Of a stretch of 64,000 bases of DNA, positions 36,101 through 40,985 are shown in pieces. This stretch comes from Manduca sexta (taxonomy: Eukaryota > Arthropoda > Insecta > Lepidoptera > Sphingidae), in the NCBI RefSeq assembly GCF_014839805.1, contig NC_051138.1, forward strand, positions 4,586,983 through 4,650,982, written 5' to 3'. The notes under the pieces were generated by a model. The model was not told where the DNA came from. It ran no database searches and was given only the letters and a program-made list of their open reading frames with translations. The position numbers and the translations under genes are program-made. The stretch's first letter is position 1. Each line of letters opens with the position of its first letter.

Positions 36101-36233
36101 CCTTTAACCATGAATTTTAAGTCATTTCTGTACATAATAAACCATACTATAAATTCCTTCGTTCTTCGCAGTTCCAAGGAGACGCGGCAGAAGGAGGGGA
36201 CCTCATCTATGTATTTGCAACAACGTTATTTAA
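105..36233 (+). CDS. Large multi-exon low-complexity secreted protein gene, sericin/mucin-like (5' incomplete, 28 exons seen)
   Basis: This is a gene-level entry; exons are listed separately. Splice sites give 28 exons joined only through phase-1 introns, so nearly all exons are modular. Predicted product from the window: about 3,400 residues dominated by Ser, Gly, Pro, Glu, Ala and Asp, with almost no hydrophobic segments. Order: Ala/Ser short exons, an acidic 11-residue repeat block, four-exon cassettes, giant Ser-Pro-Gly blocks, a unique C-terminal segment, an Arg-rich tail and a Cys-x-Cys end. Sericins and related adhesive silk proteins of moths are large, hydrophilic, Ser-rich and fast-evolving, and, as I recall, several end in a Cys-x-Cys motif; that supports a silk-coat role acting outside the cell after secretion from the silk gland. 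A mucin-like peritrophic or cuticle protein is an alternative. As assembled, exon 22 carries a frameshift. The last intron carries an R1-clade LINE. AATAAA follows the stop by 65 bases. Confidence 0.65.
186..345 (+). mobile_element. tRNA-headed SINE (family A), partial
   Basis: Within intron 153-482. It has a tRNA-like head with box B (GGTTCGAATCCC near 213-224), followed by a body shared with copies at 41423-41662, 43869-44107 and 49091-49330. The B box and absence of an aminoacyl stem mark it as a SINE, not a tRNA gene. Confidence 0.65.
483..533 (+). CDS. Exon 2 of the window (large gene)
   Basis: 51 nt, AG acceptor 481-482, donor GTAAAAG at 534. Phase 1 at both ends. Encodes a short charged Ser/Asp/Ala segment (core RDKRSTSDADAS). 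The KR pair could be a processing site; nothing else confirms that. Confidence 0.65.
656..718 (+). CDS. Exon 3 of the window (large gene)
   Basis: 63 nt, acceptor TTTCTAG at 655, donor GTACGA at 719. Encodes a Ser/Gly/Ala/Glu segment (core STEGGGDSQAAASAESEDG). Phase 1 at both ends. Confidence 0.65.
994..1053 (+). CDS. Exon 4 of the window (large gene)
   Basis: 60 nt, acceptor TTACAG at 993, donor GTAATT at 1054. Encodes an Asp/Ser-rich stretch (core SSDDDSESSASSSATSTDYG). Acidic and serine-rich, a possible casein-kinase-type phosphorylation region by composition only. Confidence 0.65.
1190..1246 (+). CDS. Exon 5 of the window (large gene)
   Basis: 57 nt, acceptor TTTTAG at 1189, donor GTAAGA at 1247. 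Encodes DSEDNEDEASASAESSTSDG, again acidic with an Ala/Ser core. Both splice sites are strong. An ATG at 1156 opens a longer frame through this exon, but reading phase and splice sites explain the exon better. Confidence 0.65.
1290..1545 (-). repeat. Interspersed repeat D fragment in intron 5
   Basis: Reverse-complement match by eye to blocks at about 44488-44670 and 60418-60690, for example the segment around 1465-1500 read on the minus strand (CCAATAGAATG and GACTGACGAG). A dispersed non-coding repeat; ends are approximate. Confidence 0.5.
1800..1847 (+). CDS. Exon 6 of the window (large gene)
   Basis: 48 nt, acceptor ATCTAG at 1799, donor GTAAGTG at 1848 (a strong consensus). Encodes a Glu/Ala segment (core DGGKSPEESEANAEAE). 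Phase 1 in and out. Confidence 0.65.
1957..2010 (+). CDS. Exon 7 of the window (large gene)
   Basis: 54 nt, acceptor TTTCAG at 1956, donor GTAAAT at 2011. Encodes KTNGGGGKTAGSASAVTG, Gly-rich then the recurring Ala/Ser motif. Confidence 0.65.
2134..2181 (+). CDS. Exon 8 of the window (large gene)
   Basis: 48 nt after a long T tract and CAG at 2133, donor GTAAGA at 2182. Encodes EVTNGGTASAASAASA. It ends one base into a codon, which with the next exon makes Ser. Confidence 0.65.
2182..2694 (+). other. Intron 8, no recognised element
   Basis: AT-rich 513-base intron. I see no gene or known repeat in it. Its 3' splice site (AAAG at 2691-2694) lacks a good pyrimidine tract; the earlier TAG at 2644-2646 runs into a stop, so the weak site is the only frame-compatible one I find. 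Confidence 0.5.
2695..3285 (+). CDS. Exon 9: acidic tandem-repeat exon (17 x 11 residues)
   Basis: 591 nt (197 codons), phase 1 in and out, donor GTGAGT at 3286. In the spliced frame it has no Met and so is invisible to ATG-based searches. It encodes a short acidic leader then 17 tandem copies of an 11-residue unit, GEEGPTGDDDD with N replacing the last D in some copies, each exactly 33 bases, ending with a partial unit. About half the residues are Asp/Glu. The run from 2715 to 3275 is almost perfectly repeated, suggesting recent homogenisation. Acid-rich runs like this can bind divalent cations; that is inference. The forward frame rich in Met/Ala/Arg and the reverse Ser/Pro frame are shadows. 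Confidence 0.65.
2715..3275 (+). repeat. 33-bp minisatellite, 17 copies
   Basis: Seventeen head-to-tail 33-base units beginning GGCGAGGAAGGC. They differ mainly by GAT/AAT at the last codon and rare third-base changes. Lies wholly within exon 9 and keeps frame. Confidence 0.9.
3694..3852 (+). CDS. Exon 10: cassette Gly/Ser exon, unit 1
   Basis: 159 nt, acceptor GCCCAG at 3693, donor GTACGAG at 3853, phase 1. Starts GATTNESGGNGPD and continues with Gly-Ser-Pro repeats (GSSPGSGTEGKP...). This is the short ancestral-looking form of the exon that is hugely expanded at 14389 and 20022, because the opening residues and splice context are the same. The overlapping 82-codon ATG frame at 3646-3894 is out of phase. 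Confidence 0.7.
4054..4104 (+). CDS. Exon 11: cassette VASG exon, unit 1
   Basis: 51 nt, acceptor TTACAG at 4053, donor GTAAGA at 4105. Encodes VASGPNSQASSAGSANSG. Near-identical exons lie at 7389, and related ones at 12396 and 25655. Confidence 0.7.
4442..4480 (+). CDS. Exon 12: cassette GEDN exon, unit 1
   Basis: 39 nt, acceptor ATAG at 4441, donor GTAAAT at 4481. Encodes GEDNSSASSAVSAG. Counterparts at 7776, 12788 and 26048. Confidence 0.7.
4740..5560 (+). pseudogene. Degenerate LINE C-terminal region (interrupted by hAT), unit 1
   Basis: Read on the plus strand, fragments resemble the post-RT domain of a LINE: RRKEGGRGLIDI near 4763, then DEWLVRGELFPETEGF near 5050, TIQHIIGACK near 5210 and LDIATPNT near 5470. 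Several in-frame stops and frameshifts make it dead. The hAT element at 5561 splits it, and a short continuation follows from 6258 to about 6370. The family is uncertain; the motif order is that of insect LINE polyproteins with an R2-like annotation. Confidence 0.5.
5561..6257 (+). mobile_element. hAT-type element with BED-finger remnant, copy 1
   Basis: 697 bp, with 5' CAGGGATGTTATGGA and 3' TCCATAACATCCCTG as terminal inverted repeats. Flanking 8-bp duplications ATTCGAAA (5553-5560) and ATTCGAAT (6258-6265) match at 7 of 8. Around 5902-6000 a frame reads like a BED zinc finger (C..C..C, then LKLHL and a later H) with a stop inside, so it is non-autonomous. The Y-C-G-rich subterminal repeats (CCGTAACCG type) are also present at both ends. 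Confidence 0.75.
6562..6603 (+). CDS. Exon 13: cassette VTSG exon, unit 1
   Basis: 42 nt, acceptor TTGCAG at 6561, donor GTGAGT at 6604. Encodes VTSGEGQASASAAS and ends one base into a Ser codon. Counterpart at 10000; divergent forms at 13378 and 26638. Confidence 0.7.
7029..7187 (+). CDS. Exon 14: cassette Gly/Ser exon, unit 2
   Basis: 159 nt, acceptor at 7028, donor GTACGAG at 7188. Same as exon 10 apart from a few substitutions (for example Lys to Asp-Lys context in the EDKPG segment). Confidence 0.7.
7389..7439 (+). CDS. Exon 15: cassette VASG exon, unit 2
   Basis: 51 nt, acceptor at 7388, donor at 7440. Protein identical to exon 11. Confidence 0.7.
7776..7814 (+). CDS. Exon 16: cassette GEDN exon, unit 2
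   Basis: 39 nt, acceptor at 7775, donor at 7815. Protein identical to exon 12. Confidence 0.7.
8170..8996 (+). pseudogene. Degenerate LINE C-terminal region, unit 2
   Basis: Copy of the fragment at 4740-5560, again interrupted by the hAT element (8997-9693). Shares its stops and adds small changes. The GGRGLIDI-like stretch is near 8215. Confidence 0.5.
8997..9693 (+). mobile_element. hAT-type element with BED-finger remnant, copy 2
   Basis: 697 bp, same terminal repeats and the same flanking 8-bp sequences as the copy at 5561. It therefore arose by the segmental duplication and not by a second insertion. Confidence 0.75.
10000..10041 (+). CDS. Exon 17: cassette VTSG exon, unit 2
   Basis: 42 nt, acceptor TTGCAG at 9999, donor GTGAGT at 10042. 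Protein identical to exon 13. Confidence 0.7.
10467..10634 (+). CDS. Exon 18: cassette Gly/Ser exon, unit 3
   Basis: 168 nt, acceptor GCCCAG at 10466, donor GTATGAG at 10635. The front half matches exons 10 and 14. The back half (GTGGGSGSGSSAAASGTAG) matches the 3' ends of the giant exons at 17446 and 23606, so it is the hybrid link between short and expanded forms. One Cys (PGCGSG), rare in this protein. Confidence 0.7.
10755..11375. mobile_element. Foldback element with about 125-bp inverted ends, copy 1
   Basis: The left arm (10766-10880, AACAAAAAATTAAACCGCC...) is the inverted complement of the right arm (about 11237-11360, ...GGCGGTTTAATTTTTTGTT). The middle of about 350 bases is non-coding. 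Copies at 17567-18180 and 23735-24355, and a right-arm fragment at 40625-40745. The 62-codon minus-strand frame inside is preserved only because the copies are recent duplicates. Confidence 0.7.
11395..12100. repeat. Tandem array of about 135-bp units plus dispersed-repeat tail, copy 1
   Basis: Three units recognisable by CGACTATCGCG-type cores near 11445, 11580 and 11722, each followed by CCTCTG...AAAAGGTGT. The block ends with a tail (AACCTCCTCCTTTTTTTTGA region, 12069-12090) seen in many lepidopteran repeats. The later copies have five units. Confidence 0.65.
12396..12446 (+). CDS. Exon 19: cassette VASG exon, unit 3
   Basis: 51 nt, acceptor TCACAG at 12395, donor GTAAGA at 12447. Encodes VASGQNASSSGVASANSG, a diverged version of exon 11. 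Confidence 0.7.
12788..12826 (+). CDS. Exon 20: cassette GEGN exon, unit 3
   Basis: 39 nt, acceptor ATAG at 12787, donor GTAAAT at 12827. Encodes GEGNASASSAASAG. Confidence 0.7.
13378..13422 (+). CDS. Exon 21: cassette ESSG exon, unit 3
   Basis: 45 nt, acceptor TTGCAG at 13377, donor GTGAGT at 13423. Encodes ESSGKGGKASGAAAS plus a split Ser codon; one codon longer than exons 13 and 17. Confidence 0.7.
13423..14388 (+). other. Intron 21, start of unit 4, no recognised element
   Basis: 966-base AT-rich intron. The unit boundary block (CTATCTACAAATAA) is at 13560. The minus-strand 73-codon frame at 13749-13970 recurs at 27009-27230 only because of duplication, and the copy at 19388 onward has broken it. 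Acceptor TTCAG at 14384-14388. Confidence 0.5.
14389..17446 (+). CDS. Exon 22: giant Ser-Pro-Gly repeat exon (frameshifted as assembled)
   Basis: 3058 nt, acceptor at 14388, donor GTATGAG at 17447. Phase 1 from exon 21 sets the frame that reads (S)ATTYESGGSPESEPGG and then SPGSEPG/SSPGGSPG/SPSSGSGNSPG repeats. Near 14515-14525 an extra A (CCAGGAGGACAGCCC versus CCAGGAGGCAGCCC elsewhere) shifts the frame, and a stop comes at 14559-14561. Beyond it the Ser-Pro-Gly frame is intact to the donor, and removing one base gives 1019 codons. A higher-order repeat of 396 bp (132 codons) is visible, for example 15181 and 15577. No hydrophobic segment, no Cys. Other frames and both reverse frames are also stop-free because of the repeat composition. 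Confidence 0.65.
14780..17330 (+). repeat. 396-bp higher-order repeats in giant exon 22
   Basis: Sub-repeats of 9-18 bases (CCAGGAAGCAGC, CCAGGCAGTGAA) are organised into 396-bp blocks, each marked by the GGAAACAGCCCTGGCAGT segment (near 14751, 15145, 15541, 15937, 16657 and 17161). A Lys-containing spacer block (GGKPSSGSGGKPG) at 16211-16280 and 17330-17400 breaks the series. Confidence 0.8.
17567..19160. mobile_element. Foldback element plus tandem array, copy 2 (unit 4)
   Basis: Same composite as 10755-12100. The tandem array has five units (cores near 18246, 18378, 18526, 18669, 18810). Homopolymers in 18120-19160 are consistently shorter than in copies 1 and 3, which looks like unpolished sequence. 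The block ends abruptly at CCTCCTTGAAGT, where it joins sequence equal to 13528 onward. Confidence 0.65.
19161..20021 (+). other. Deletion junction and intron 22 tail, unit 5 start
   Basis: At about 19160 the sequence jumps from the composite-element tail to the segment corresponding to 13528, so the interval with the three small exons (equivalent to 12100-13528) is missing here. Unit boundary block near 19198. Ends in the TTCAG acceptor at 20021. Confidence 0.6.
20022..23606 (+). CDS. Exon 23: giant Ser-Pro-Gly repeat exon, second copy
   Basis: 3585 nt (1195 codons), donor GTATGAG at 23607. Opens in the same frame as exon 22 (ATTYESGGSPESEPGG). Small indels around 20150-20195 (net minus one base) move it into the Ala/Val/Gln/Glu frame for about 650 bases, until an 11-base deletion near 20841 restores the Ser-Pro-Gly frame, which then runs to the donor. 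The exon stays open throughout, but the middle segment's composition is foreign to the rest. Comparison with exon 22 suggests sequence error. Contains the same 396-bp higher-order repeats with more copies. Confidence 0.65.
20400..23480 (+). repeat. 396-bp higher-order repeats in giant exon 23
   Basis: Same 132-codon blocks as in exon 22, with altered copy number and order. The GGKP spacer block appears near 21830-21900 and 23490-23560. Near-identity to exon 22 over kilobases points to recent duplication or gene conversion. Confidence 0.8.
23735..25365. mobile_element. Foldback element plus tandem array, copy 3 (unit 5)
   Basis: Same composite as 10755-12100 with full-length homopolymers. The tandem array has five units (cores near 24417, 24548, 24691, 24833 and 24978). 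Tail block with CCTCCTCC at 25330-25340. Confidence 0.65.
25655..25705 (+). CDS. Exon 24: cassette VASG exon, unit 5
   Basis: 51 nt, acceptor TCACAG at 25654, donor GTAAGA at 25706. Protein identical to exon 19. Confidence 0.7.
26048..26086 (+). CDS. Exon 25: cassette GEGN exon, unit 5
   Basis: 39 nt, acceptor at 26047, donor at 26087. Protein identical to exon 20. Confidence 0.7.
26638..26682 (+). CDS. Exon 26: cassette ESSG exon, unit 5
   Basis: 45 nt, acceptor TTGCAG at 26637, donor GTGAGT at 26683. Protein identical to exon 21. Confidence 0.7.
26683..27688 (+). other. Intron 26 and start of unit 6
   Basis: Copy of 13423-14388 with a replaced segment at about 27534-27595, just before the acceptor region. 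No separate gene seen. Acceptor TTCAG at 27688. Confidence 0.5.
27689..29104 (+). CDS. Exon 27: repetitive exon with unique C-terminal segment
   Basis: 1416 nt (472 codons), intact frame, donor A|GTAAGT at 29105. The repeats resemble those of exons 22-23 but are less regular, with SPGDNPGSGSGNSP and SPDSGPGSS blocks in two related halves. The end is unlike the rest: after GGKPGGKPG comes CDVVGAIND, then a leucine/isoleucine-rich, likely helical stretch (ISEGAIIKELENFL) and a basic run (RHKKLPNKIEF). This is the only segment with normal protein composition and is the most likely folded domain. One Cys. The frame could run four codons past the donor to TGA at 29116-29118, but the donor is a strong consensus and keeps phase 1. 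Confidence 0.7.
29134..29974 (-). mobile_element. Helitron-like non-autonomous element, copy 1
   Basis: Read on the minus strand it begins TCTATACTTATAA, preceded by A, and ends in a GC-rich hairpin (GCGGGCGAAGCTGCGGGC) then CTAG, followed by T. That is the Helitron signature (TC start, CTRR end, A-T target). 841 bp, no Rep/helicase coding. Contains an (ACAG)n tract at 29836. Same family as 39466-40319 and 53219-53995. Confidence 0.7.
30000..30013. repeat. Target-site duplication, left
   Basis: ATTTTACAAATACC, matched at 35893-35906 by ATTTTACGAATACC (one mismatch). Brackets the R1-clade element. Confidence 0.75.
30676..33269 (-). pseudogene. R1-clade LINE ORF2: APE endonuclease and reverse transcriptase, broken
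   Basis: Starts at ATG 33269-33267, overlapping the ORF1 TAA as TAATG. The N-terminal endonuclease shows QANINHC, VAEPY, VAGDFNAKSAVWG and LSDHRY. The RT shows NTAPGLDGIP, NQFGFRGGHST, SLDISNAFNSL (motif A Asp), GVPQGSVLGPLLWN (motif B) and YADDTL (motif C). Lesions: in-frame TAG at 32388-32390 between endonuclease and RT, TAG at 31305-31307 between motifs B and C, a frameshift near 30770, and a further TAG near 30676. The downstream C-terminal frame (ACLLAGFQPWDLDAKAL) continues the family. It would nick target DNA and prime reverse transcription if intact. Confidence 0.85.
33269..35465 (-). pseudogene. R1-clade LINE ORF1 (gag-like, three CCHC knuckles), broken
   Basis: Likely start ATG 35465-35463 (MADRYVTYFARLP). 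A frameshift near 35300 separates this from the main frame. Then a charged N-terminal part, a coiled coil (SARLEANIKTLQEENAALKR), an Ala/Pro/Lys-rich linker and, near the C-terminus, three zinc knuckles (CFRCLESGHVRERC, CYRCGQAGHKAWEC, then CALC...H...C). An in-frame TGA at 33839-33841 sits upstream of the knuckles. Ends with TAA at 33271-33269. RNA-binding role known for R1-clade ORF1 proteins. Confidence 0.8.
35893..35906. repeat. Target-site duplication, right
   Basis: ATTTTACGAATACC, the partner of 30000-30013. It marks the 5' end of the R1-clade element. Confidence 0.75.
36172..36233 (+). CDS. Exon 28: last exon, Arg-rich tail with Cys-x-Cys end
   Basis: Acceptor TTCTTCGCAG at 36162-36171, phase 1, stop TAA at 36231-36233. 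Encodes PRRRGRRRGPHLCICNNV-type sequence: seven Arg in the first ten residues, then Cys-Ile-Cys-Asn. Joined to exon 27 it extends its basic run (RRK). The Cys pair is suited to intermolecular disulfides. As I recall, a Cys-x-Cys C-terminus occurs in several lepidopteran silk-gland proteins, which supports this exon choice. An alternative last exon is at 37289. Confidence 0.6.
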
Positions 36234-36298
36234 TTGGGATGAAAGGAAAAGTAGTTTATTAATCTAATTAGGTCAACATTGTAATGTATGCAAGAATT

Positions 36299-36304
36299 AA
36301 TAAA
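36299..36304 (+). terminator. Polyadenylation signal of the large gene
   Basis: AATAAA 65 bases after the stop, in an AT-rich 3' UTR. Canonical spacing. Confidence 0.55.
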
Positions 36305-37288
36305 CATTTAAATGTTGCTTTTATTTCTCTTAGTTATATAACTATCTCTTGTCGATATTATGTTTAACAGCTTGATATCTCATTACTTTTTATCAGAGAT
36401 AAACACAAAATAATGAAATTGATATTTATAGATAACAAATACGAACACCAAAATTGAAATAATAACTAGGGCGTTTGTGTCAAATATTACTAAGTACTTA
36501 TAGTAAGGCTAAAGATACGAAAAAAAAAACATTTTATTTAGTTTTAAAAGATTTTGTCGGGCATTATTTAAGTTTTCATTTTATTTTTAATTCAATTTTT
36601 TTATAATTTTATTTTCTCTACCATGGGACCTCCAGCATCATCTAAAAACTCTTTTTTATTTTGTACTCGCTCGGATCGAGACCACCGTACAGAAGGTGGT
36701 AAAACCGGCCATAGTGCGTGGGCACTACACACACGTACACGTCAGTCTTACGTGGGTAAGAGTGACGTGTTTCGGGATCAGCTGTATATCGCACTCTTAA
36801 TAAAATAATGACCTATTTCAAAATTGTTAATTTGTGGCAGTCGTTGGAAAACAAATTAATGTGAGCTACCTTTTTTGAAGTTGCTACAAAATGGAGCTTA
36901 TTTAAGATAGGTAAAAAATTAAACCTATAGCATGAAAAAAAGGGAGAAAACTAAAAGGTCGCAAACAGAAATTGGTTTTTCAACTATTCCCAAAAATTGG
37001 CAATTTTGGAATGGGTCATTATTTTATTAGGAGTGCGATATATCCGGTTCTAACAGGCCGGCATTATTCTGTCCGTTGAAATTGTACCCAAATAGGGGAC
37101 AGTGGACCCCACTCCATTCACTATCAGATGCTGGGGAGTCACTGCCGTGTCCGCCTAAAAAAAAGCTTTGCCAACTCTGTTCACACTTCAGAAATCCATC
37201 TTCATTGAGCCAATTTAAAAACACGATATAAAATATAAATTAAAGTATGAATTCAACTGCAATATATTTATGGTATTTGTTATTTCAG
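36305..37288. other. Intergenic, fragments of dispersed repeats
   Basis: AT-rich. Short blocks near 36690-36790 and 37030-37180 resemble parts of repeat D read in reverse (GGCCGGCATTATT, GTGGACCCCACTCCA). No supported gene. Confidence 0.4.
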
Positions 37289-37362
37289 ATTTCTTCTGGC
37301 ATCAAACGAAAACGATCTTTGAAGATAATGAAAATACGATATACGATGCCATGAACACATAA
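37289..37362 (+). CDS. Possible alternative last exon of the large gene
   Basis: Acceptor ATTTCAG at 37288, phase 1, and an open 24-codon tail (FFWHQTKTIFEDNENTIYD...) to TAA at 37360-37362. It would join exon 27 in frame as well. It lacks the Arg-rich and Cys features, and the polyadenylation signal after exon 28 comes first, so I rank it second. Confidence 0.2.
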
Positions 37363-37509
37363 TGCGAGGATTACGGACATCGAGTTATGACTCTACTGCA
37401 CTTCATTTACATATTTTTTTTTCCTAGTTTGATAATCATTGGTGGTGGTATATTTTAATCGCATAATACATTATTCAGCAATTATAAATGTGTTTTTTTT
37501 ATTTTAATA

Positions 37510-38134
37510 AACCGTTCCCTGCGCGCAACCTGGGACTCATTGTCGATCAGGAACTGCACTTCGAATTACATATAAACAATGTTATAAAAAACTGTTTCTA
37601 CAGACTCAAAATATTATATAAATTCAGACAGTATCTTAGTATTGATATAAGAAGGAGGCTTGTAGATAGTTTAATTCTATCACGTTTGAATTACTGTGAT
37701 ACAGTGTACGGGCCTTGCTTGTTATCGCGGACCGTTAAACTAATACAGCGTGTGCAAAACGCGTGCGCTAGGTTCTGTTTCAGTATTCCCAGTCGTAGCC
37801 ATGTTACGCCGTTTTTAAATGAAGGCAACATACTAAACATGGCAGCAAGGCGAGAATTACACCTGGCCAGTTTACTTTTGGTATAGTAAAGACAAAAAAG
37901 CCAAAATACCTTTATAACAAACTATGTTGGAGACAAGACCATTTCAGATTTGGCACGCGAACTATAACTAATCCAATGATGACTCCACATCACAGGACCA
38001 CTGCCTTTCGGGGATCCTTTAGGTATGCCGCCACGCACTGTTGGAACAACATTCCTCCTCCATGTCGGTCTAAAAATAATGTAAATACATTTAAACATCT
38101 TTATAAACAATATTTGCTAAAGTTGTATAATTAA
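37510..38134 (+). pseudogene. 5'-truncated LINE, RT C-terminal end
   Basis: The frame from about 37515 to 37886 reads RNLGLIVDQELHFELHI, then DSLILSRLNYCDTVYGPCL and QRVQNACARFCF, which is the thumb and C-terminal region of jockey/CR1-type LINE polyproteins. A frameshift near 37885 moves the continuation (LYNKLCWRQDHFRFGTR, later NTFKHLYKQYLL) to another frame, ending near 38130. A dead fragment. Confidence 0.65.
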
Positions 38135-39465
38135 TATACAGCTATATTGTTAATTACCTACCTTCACGTATTCGTCCGGGCGGCGAGGTGGATGTTGTTT
38201 CACGATCAGTGATAGTGGCCGCCATGACTAATCCCATTGCTGCATAGTGGTACTTTTGTTAATGAGTGGCGTGTGGCATTATTTCAACGTGTATTGTACC
38301 CCCACAGTTAATAGTTACACAATTTATTATTGTACAATGACCATTACTTAGGTATATATATTTTGTTTTAGTTTCGTTTTCTACTTGGACAGTGAATTTA
38401 AGCAATCGAATTTAAGACTAATATACGCTGCGCGCCGGAGCGTGTGCGCAACTCGCCGCCGGGCCCGGTTGTGAGCGTTGTGAGTTATGTTCGGCTCGTG
38501 CCATAAATAACATAATAAATTCATAATCCCAATATTGTAAAATATATAAGCCGACTATGCGTCCGCACGTCTCCTGGCCCTCTCATCGAAAATCAGCGCT
38601 GCAGTACCACTTACCTGGTACAACAGCATTCAGCTGAATGAGAGGTGCCATTGCTGGTATTTGTTTATTTATTTATTATTATTATTTTCTATTGTAAGTA
38701 TTAGTAGTAGTTCGTATTGTTGTTGTTGTTTTTTTATGTGTTTTAATGCCAGCAATAAATACATCTTTCTTTCTTTTTCTTTCTTTCTTTTTCCCCGCAA
38801 TAATGATTTGACTGCTATACTGTGCCGCTGTGCTAATATTGCCCAATTGATTTTAATTAAAAAAATAATTCGTGGTTTATTATTTTTATTAACCACAATC
38901 ACTTCACAAGTTTAATTTTTGTTATCCAACCTATTTATACTAAATCGCAAGACTTTGGGATATAAATAGTAAAACAAGATAATATCTATTGGAATTTGAT
39001 AGGTATTCACCAGTCTTGCTCCCAGCCATCCATCCAGCCATCTTTACAGACATATCTGTCTTAATGTATTCATATATTTATCTAAACTTTCCGTAGGATT
39101 TTAATGGTCTTTGGACTAAAGAGTTATGCTCAAACTCAAATAACGTAAATGACTTCTAGGATTGAGAACTTAGTATTAAATTTTTCACACCTTAATAGTG
39201 GCTGTTCTTTATATCATTTAATTACAGGGGGGGCGAATTACGTACCAAATAGCGGAAGGAACTTCATCCCCTCAGCCAATGCGAAACACTGCATATTCGA
39301 CTTAAATTGAAAACTACTTTGTTGATATATCAGTAGAGTTGAAGGTTTTGTATGCTGTAAATGAATGAACTGAATCGGAAGATAACCAATTTTATCTTTA
39401 CATTGATAAATAAATTAATTATCCGATCAAGTCTTCCTTGATAATTTTCATTATATCTTCTATCT
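38135..39465. other. Intergenic, possible LINE/SINE tails
   Basis: A GC-rich patch at 38425-38500, and a repeat-like 3' tail (CTGAATGAGAGGTGCCATTG then TTTATTTATT, 38632-38690). No gene supported. Confidence 0.35.
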
Positions 39466-40319
39466 TCTATACTTATAATAAATACTTATAATAAATCTGT
39501 AGAGAGGTGAATTCCGTACATGAAATATATTTCCAAAATATAAATTCAGGCGGTGATTAGGGATCGATACTGATGCCAAAAATGCAATTAGTAAAATTTT
39601 TGTCTGTCGGTCTGTCTGTATAACCGTTATAGAAACAAAAACTACTTGACGGATTTTAACGAAACTTGGTACAATTATTTTTCATACTCCTGAGCTGGTT
39701 ATAGTATACTTTTCATCACGCTACAATTAATAGGAGCAGAGCAGTGAAGGGAAATGTTGGGAAAACGGGAGAAGTTACTCCATTTTTAAGCTTCCGTCGC
39801 GTGTGCAACCTTAATGGTTAAAGCTACACAGAAATCATGTATGACGGAAATGTTCTCCTTAAAATTATGTAAAAAATATCCCACGACAGCATATGTCTAT
39901 CTTTTATGGTTGACTCACAATAACACGTGTAACTCCCGATAGCTTAGCAGTTCGAAGCTTTCTCATTATATTTGTCTACTCTTACGTTTATAACACTCTC
40001 AGTCATCCCTAATTAAAAAAGTTAACATTATTAAATATTCCATAAAAAAGAATCCTAGAAATCGGTATAGAAACACCAAAGCTATACATGAAATACGCTA
40101 ATAATAAGCCATCACGCGTGAATACTGAATCATACTATAAGGATTATTTTTGTATATATATAAGGTCGCGAACGCACAGGCAGGCGGCTTGCTTGGCACC
40201 TAGAGGCTAGCGAATCACCTAGCGAGTAGCTTCGTAAAACGAACATTCTCGAACGTTCGCGACCAGCTCCATTTTTGAAGTCTGAAATCCACGTGGGCGA
40301 AGCTGCGGGCGGAAGCTAG
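39466..40319 (+). mobile_element. Helitron-like non-autonomous element, copy 2
   Basis: Starts TCTATACTTATAATA and ends with the GC hairpin and CTAG, followed by T. 854 bp; reverse orientation relative to copy 1, with high identity. Carries a short internal duplication near the start (ACTTATAATAAAT twice). Confidence 0.7.
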
Positions 40320-40624
40320 TAAAACATAAAATTTGAAAATCTTCTGTTACAATTTGACCAAACGTACTAACCAGTTTTAATTAGTTAACTAAAATGCAAT
40401 TCACGGTTGACGGAATTTTATGAAATTTATATAATTTTCTGTCCTCCGAAAGTGGGAAACAATAATCACAACAATCATGACGTCACTATATAGTTAACAT
40501 ATTATTACTTACAATGTATTCAATTGATTGGAAAAGCGATTTTCAAATAGTTATTTATTAATTGCCTTGTAAATTGTTTTATTTATAAATATAAGAAAGG
40601 TAGGTTTTATTGATGTATAAATAA
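40320..40624. other. Intergenic, nothing recognised
   Basis: AT-rich sequence between two repeats, without open frames or splice structure I would support. Confidence 0.4.
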
Positions 40625-40985
40625 CAACTTTAATTAGTCACCGACCCCAAATTGGTAACCAATATATAGGTAATTATCAATATTTTTTTTGGTTTTACTA
40701 GTTTTTGAAGGCGGTATAATTTATTGTCAAAAAGTTTTTATTTTTTGCTTTTTTTTTAGTAAAAATCAATATACATTGAGGACATCATAGTTGACGACTT
40801 CGTTTTAAGAGTTTTCTGATGCATCTTCGAAGTCAAAGGTCGAACGACAATAAATTATACGGAACCATACGGGAAGTACTAGCTTTCAAATAAATAAGAA
40901 TCATCAAAATCGGTTCACCCAGTCGAAAGTTTTGAGGTAACAAAAATAATAAAAATTGAGAACCTCCTTCTTTCTTTGAATTCGT
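40625..40985 (+). repeat. Partial composite element (right foldback arm plus tail)
   Basis: Matches the right arm of the foldback element (TTAATTAGTCACCGACCCCA..., GAAGGCGGTATAAT) followed by the tail block ending in GAACCTCCTTC. Diverged, so an independent and older insertion than the three copies inside the large gene. Confidence 0.55.

Noticed and set aside
38661..38915. Short frames on both strands with Phe/Leu/Ser or Lys-rich composition
   Set aside because: Low-complexity T/A tracts at a retroelement tail.
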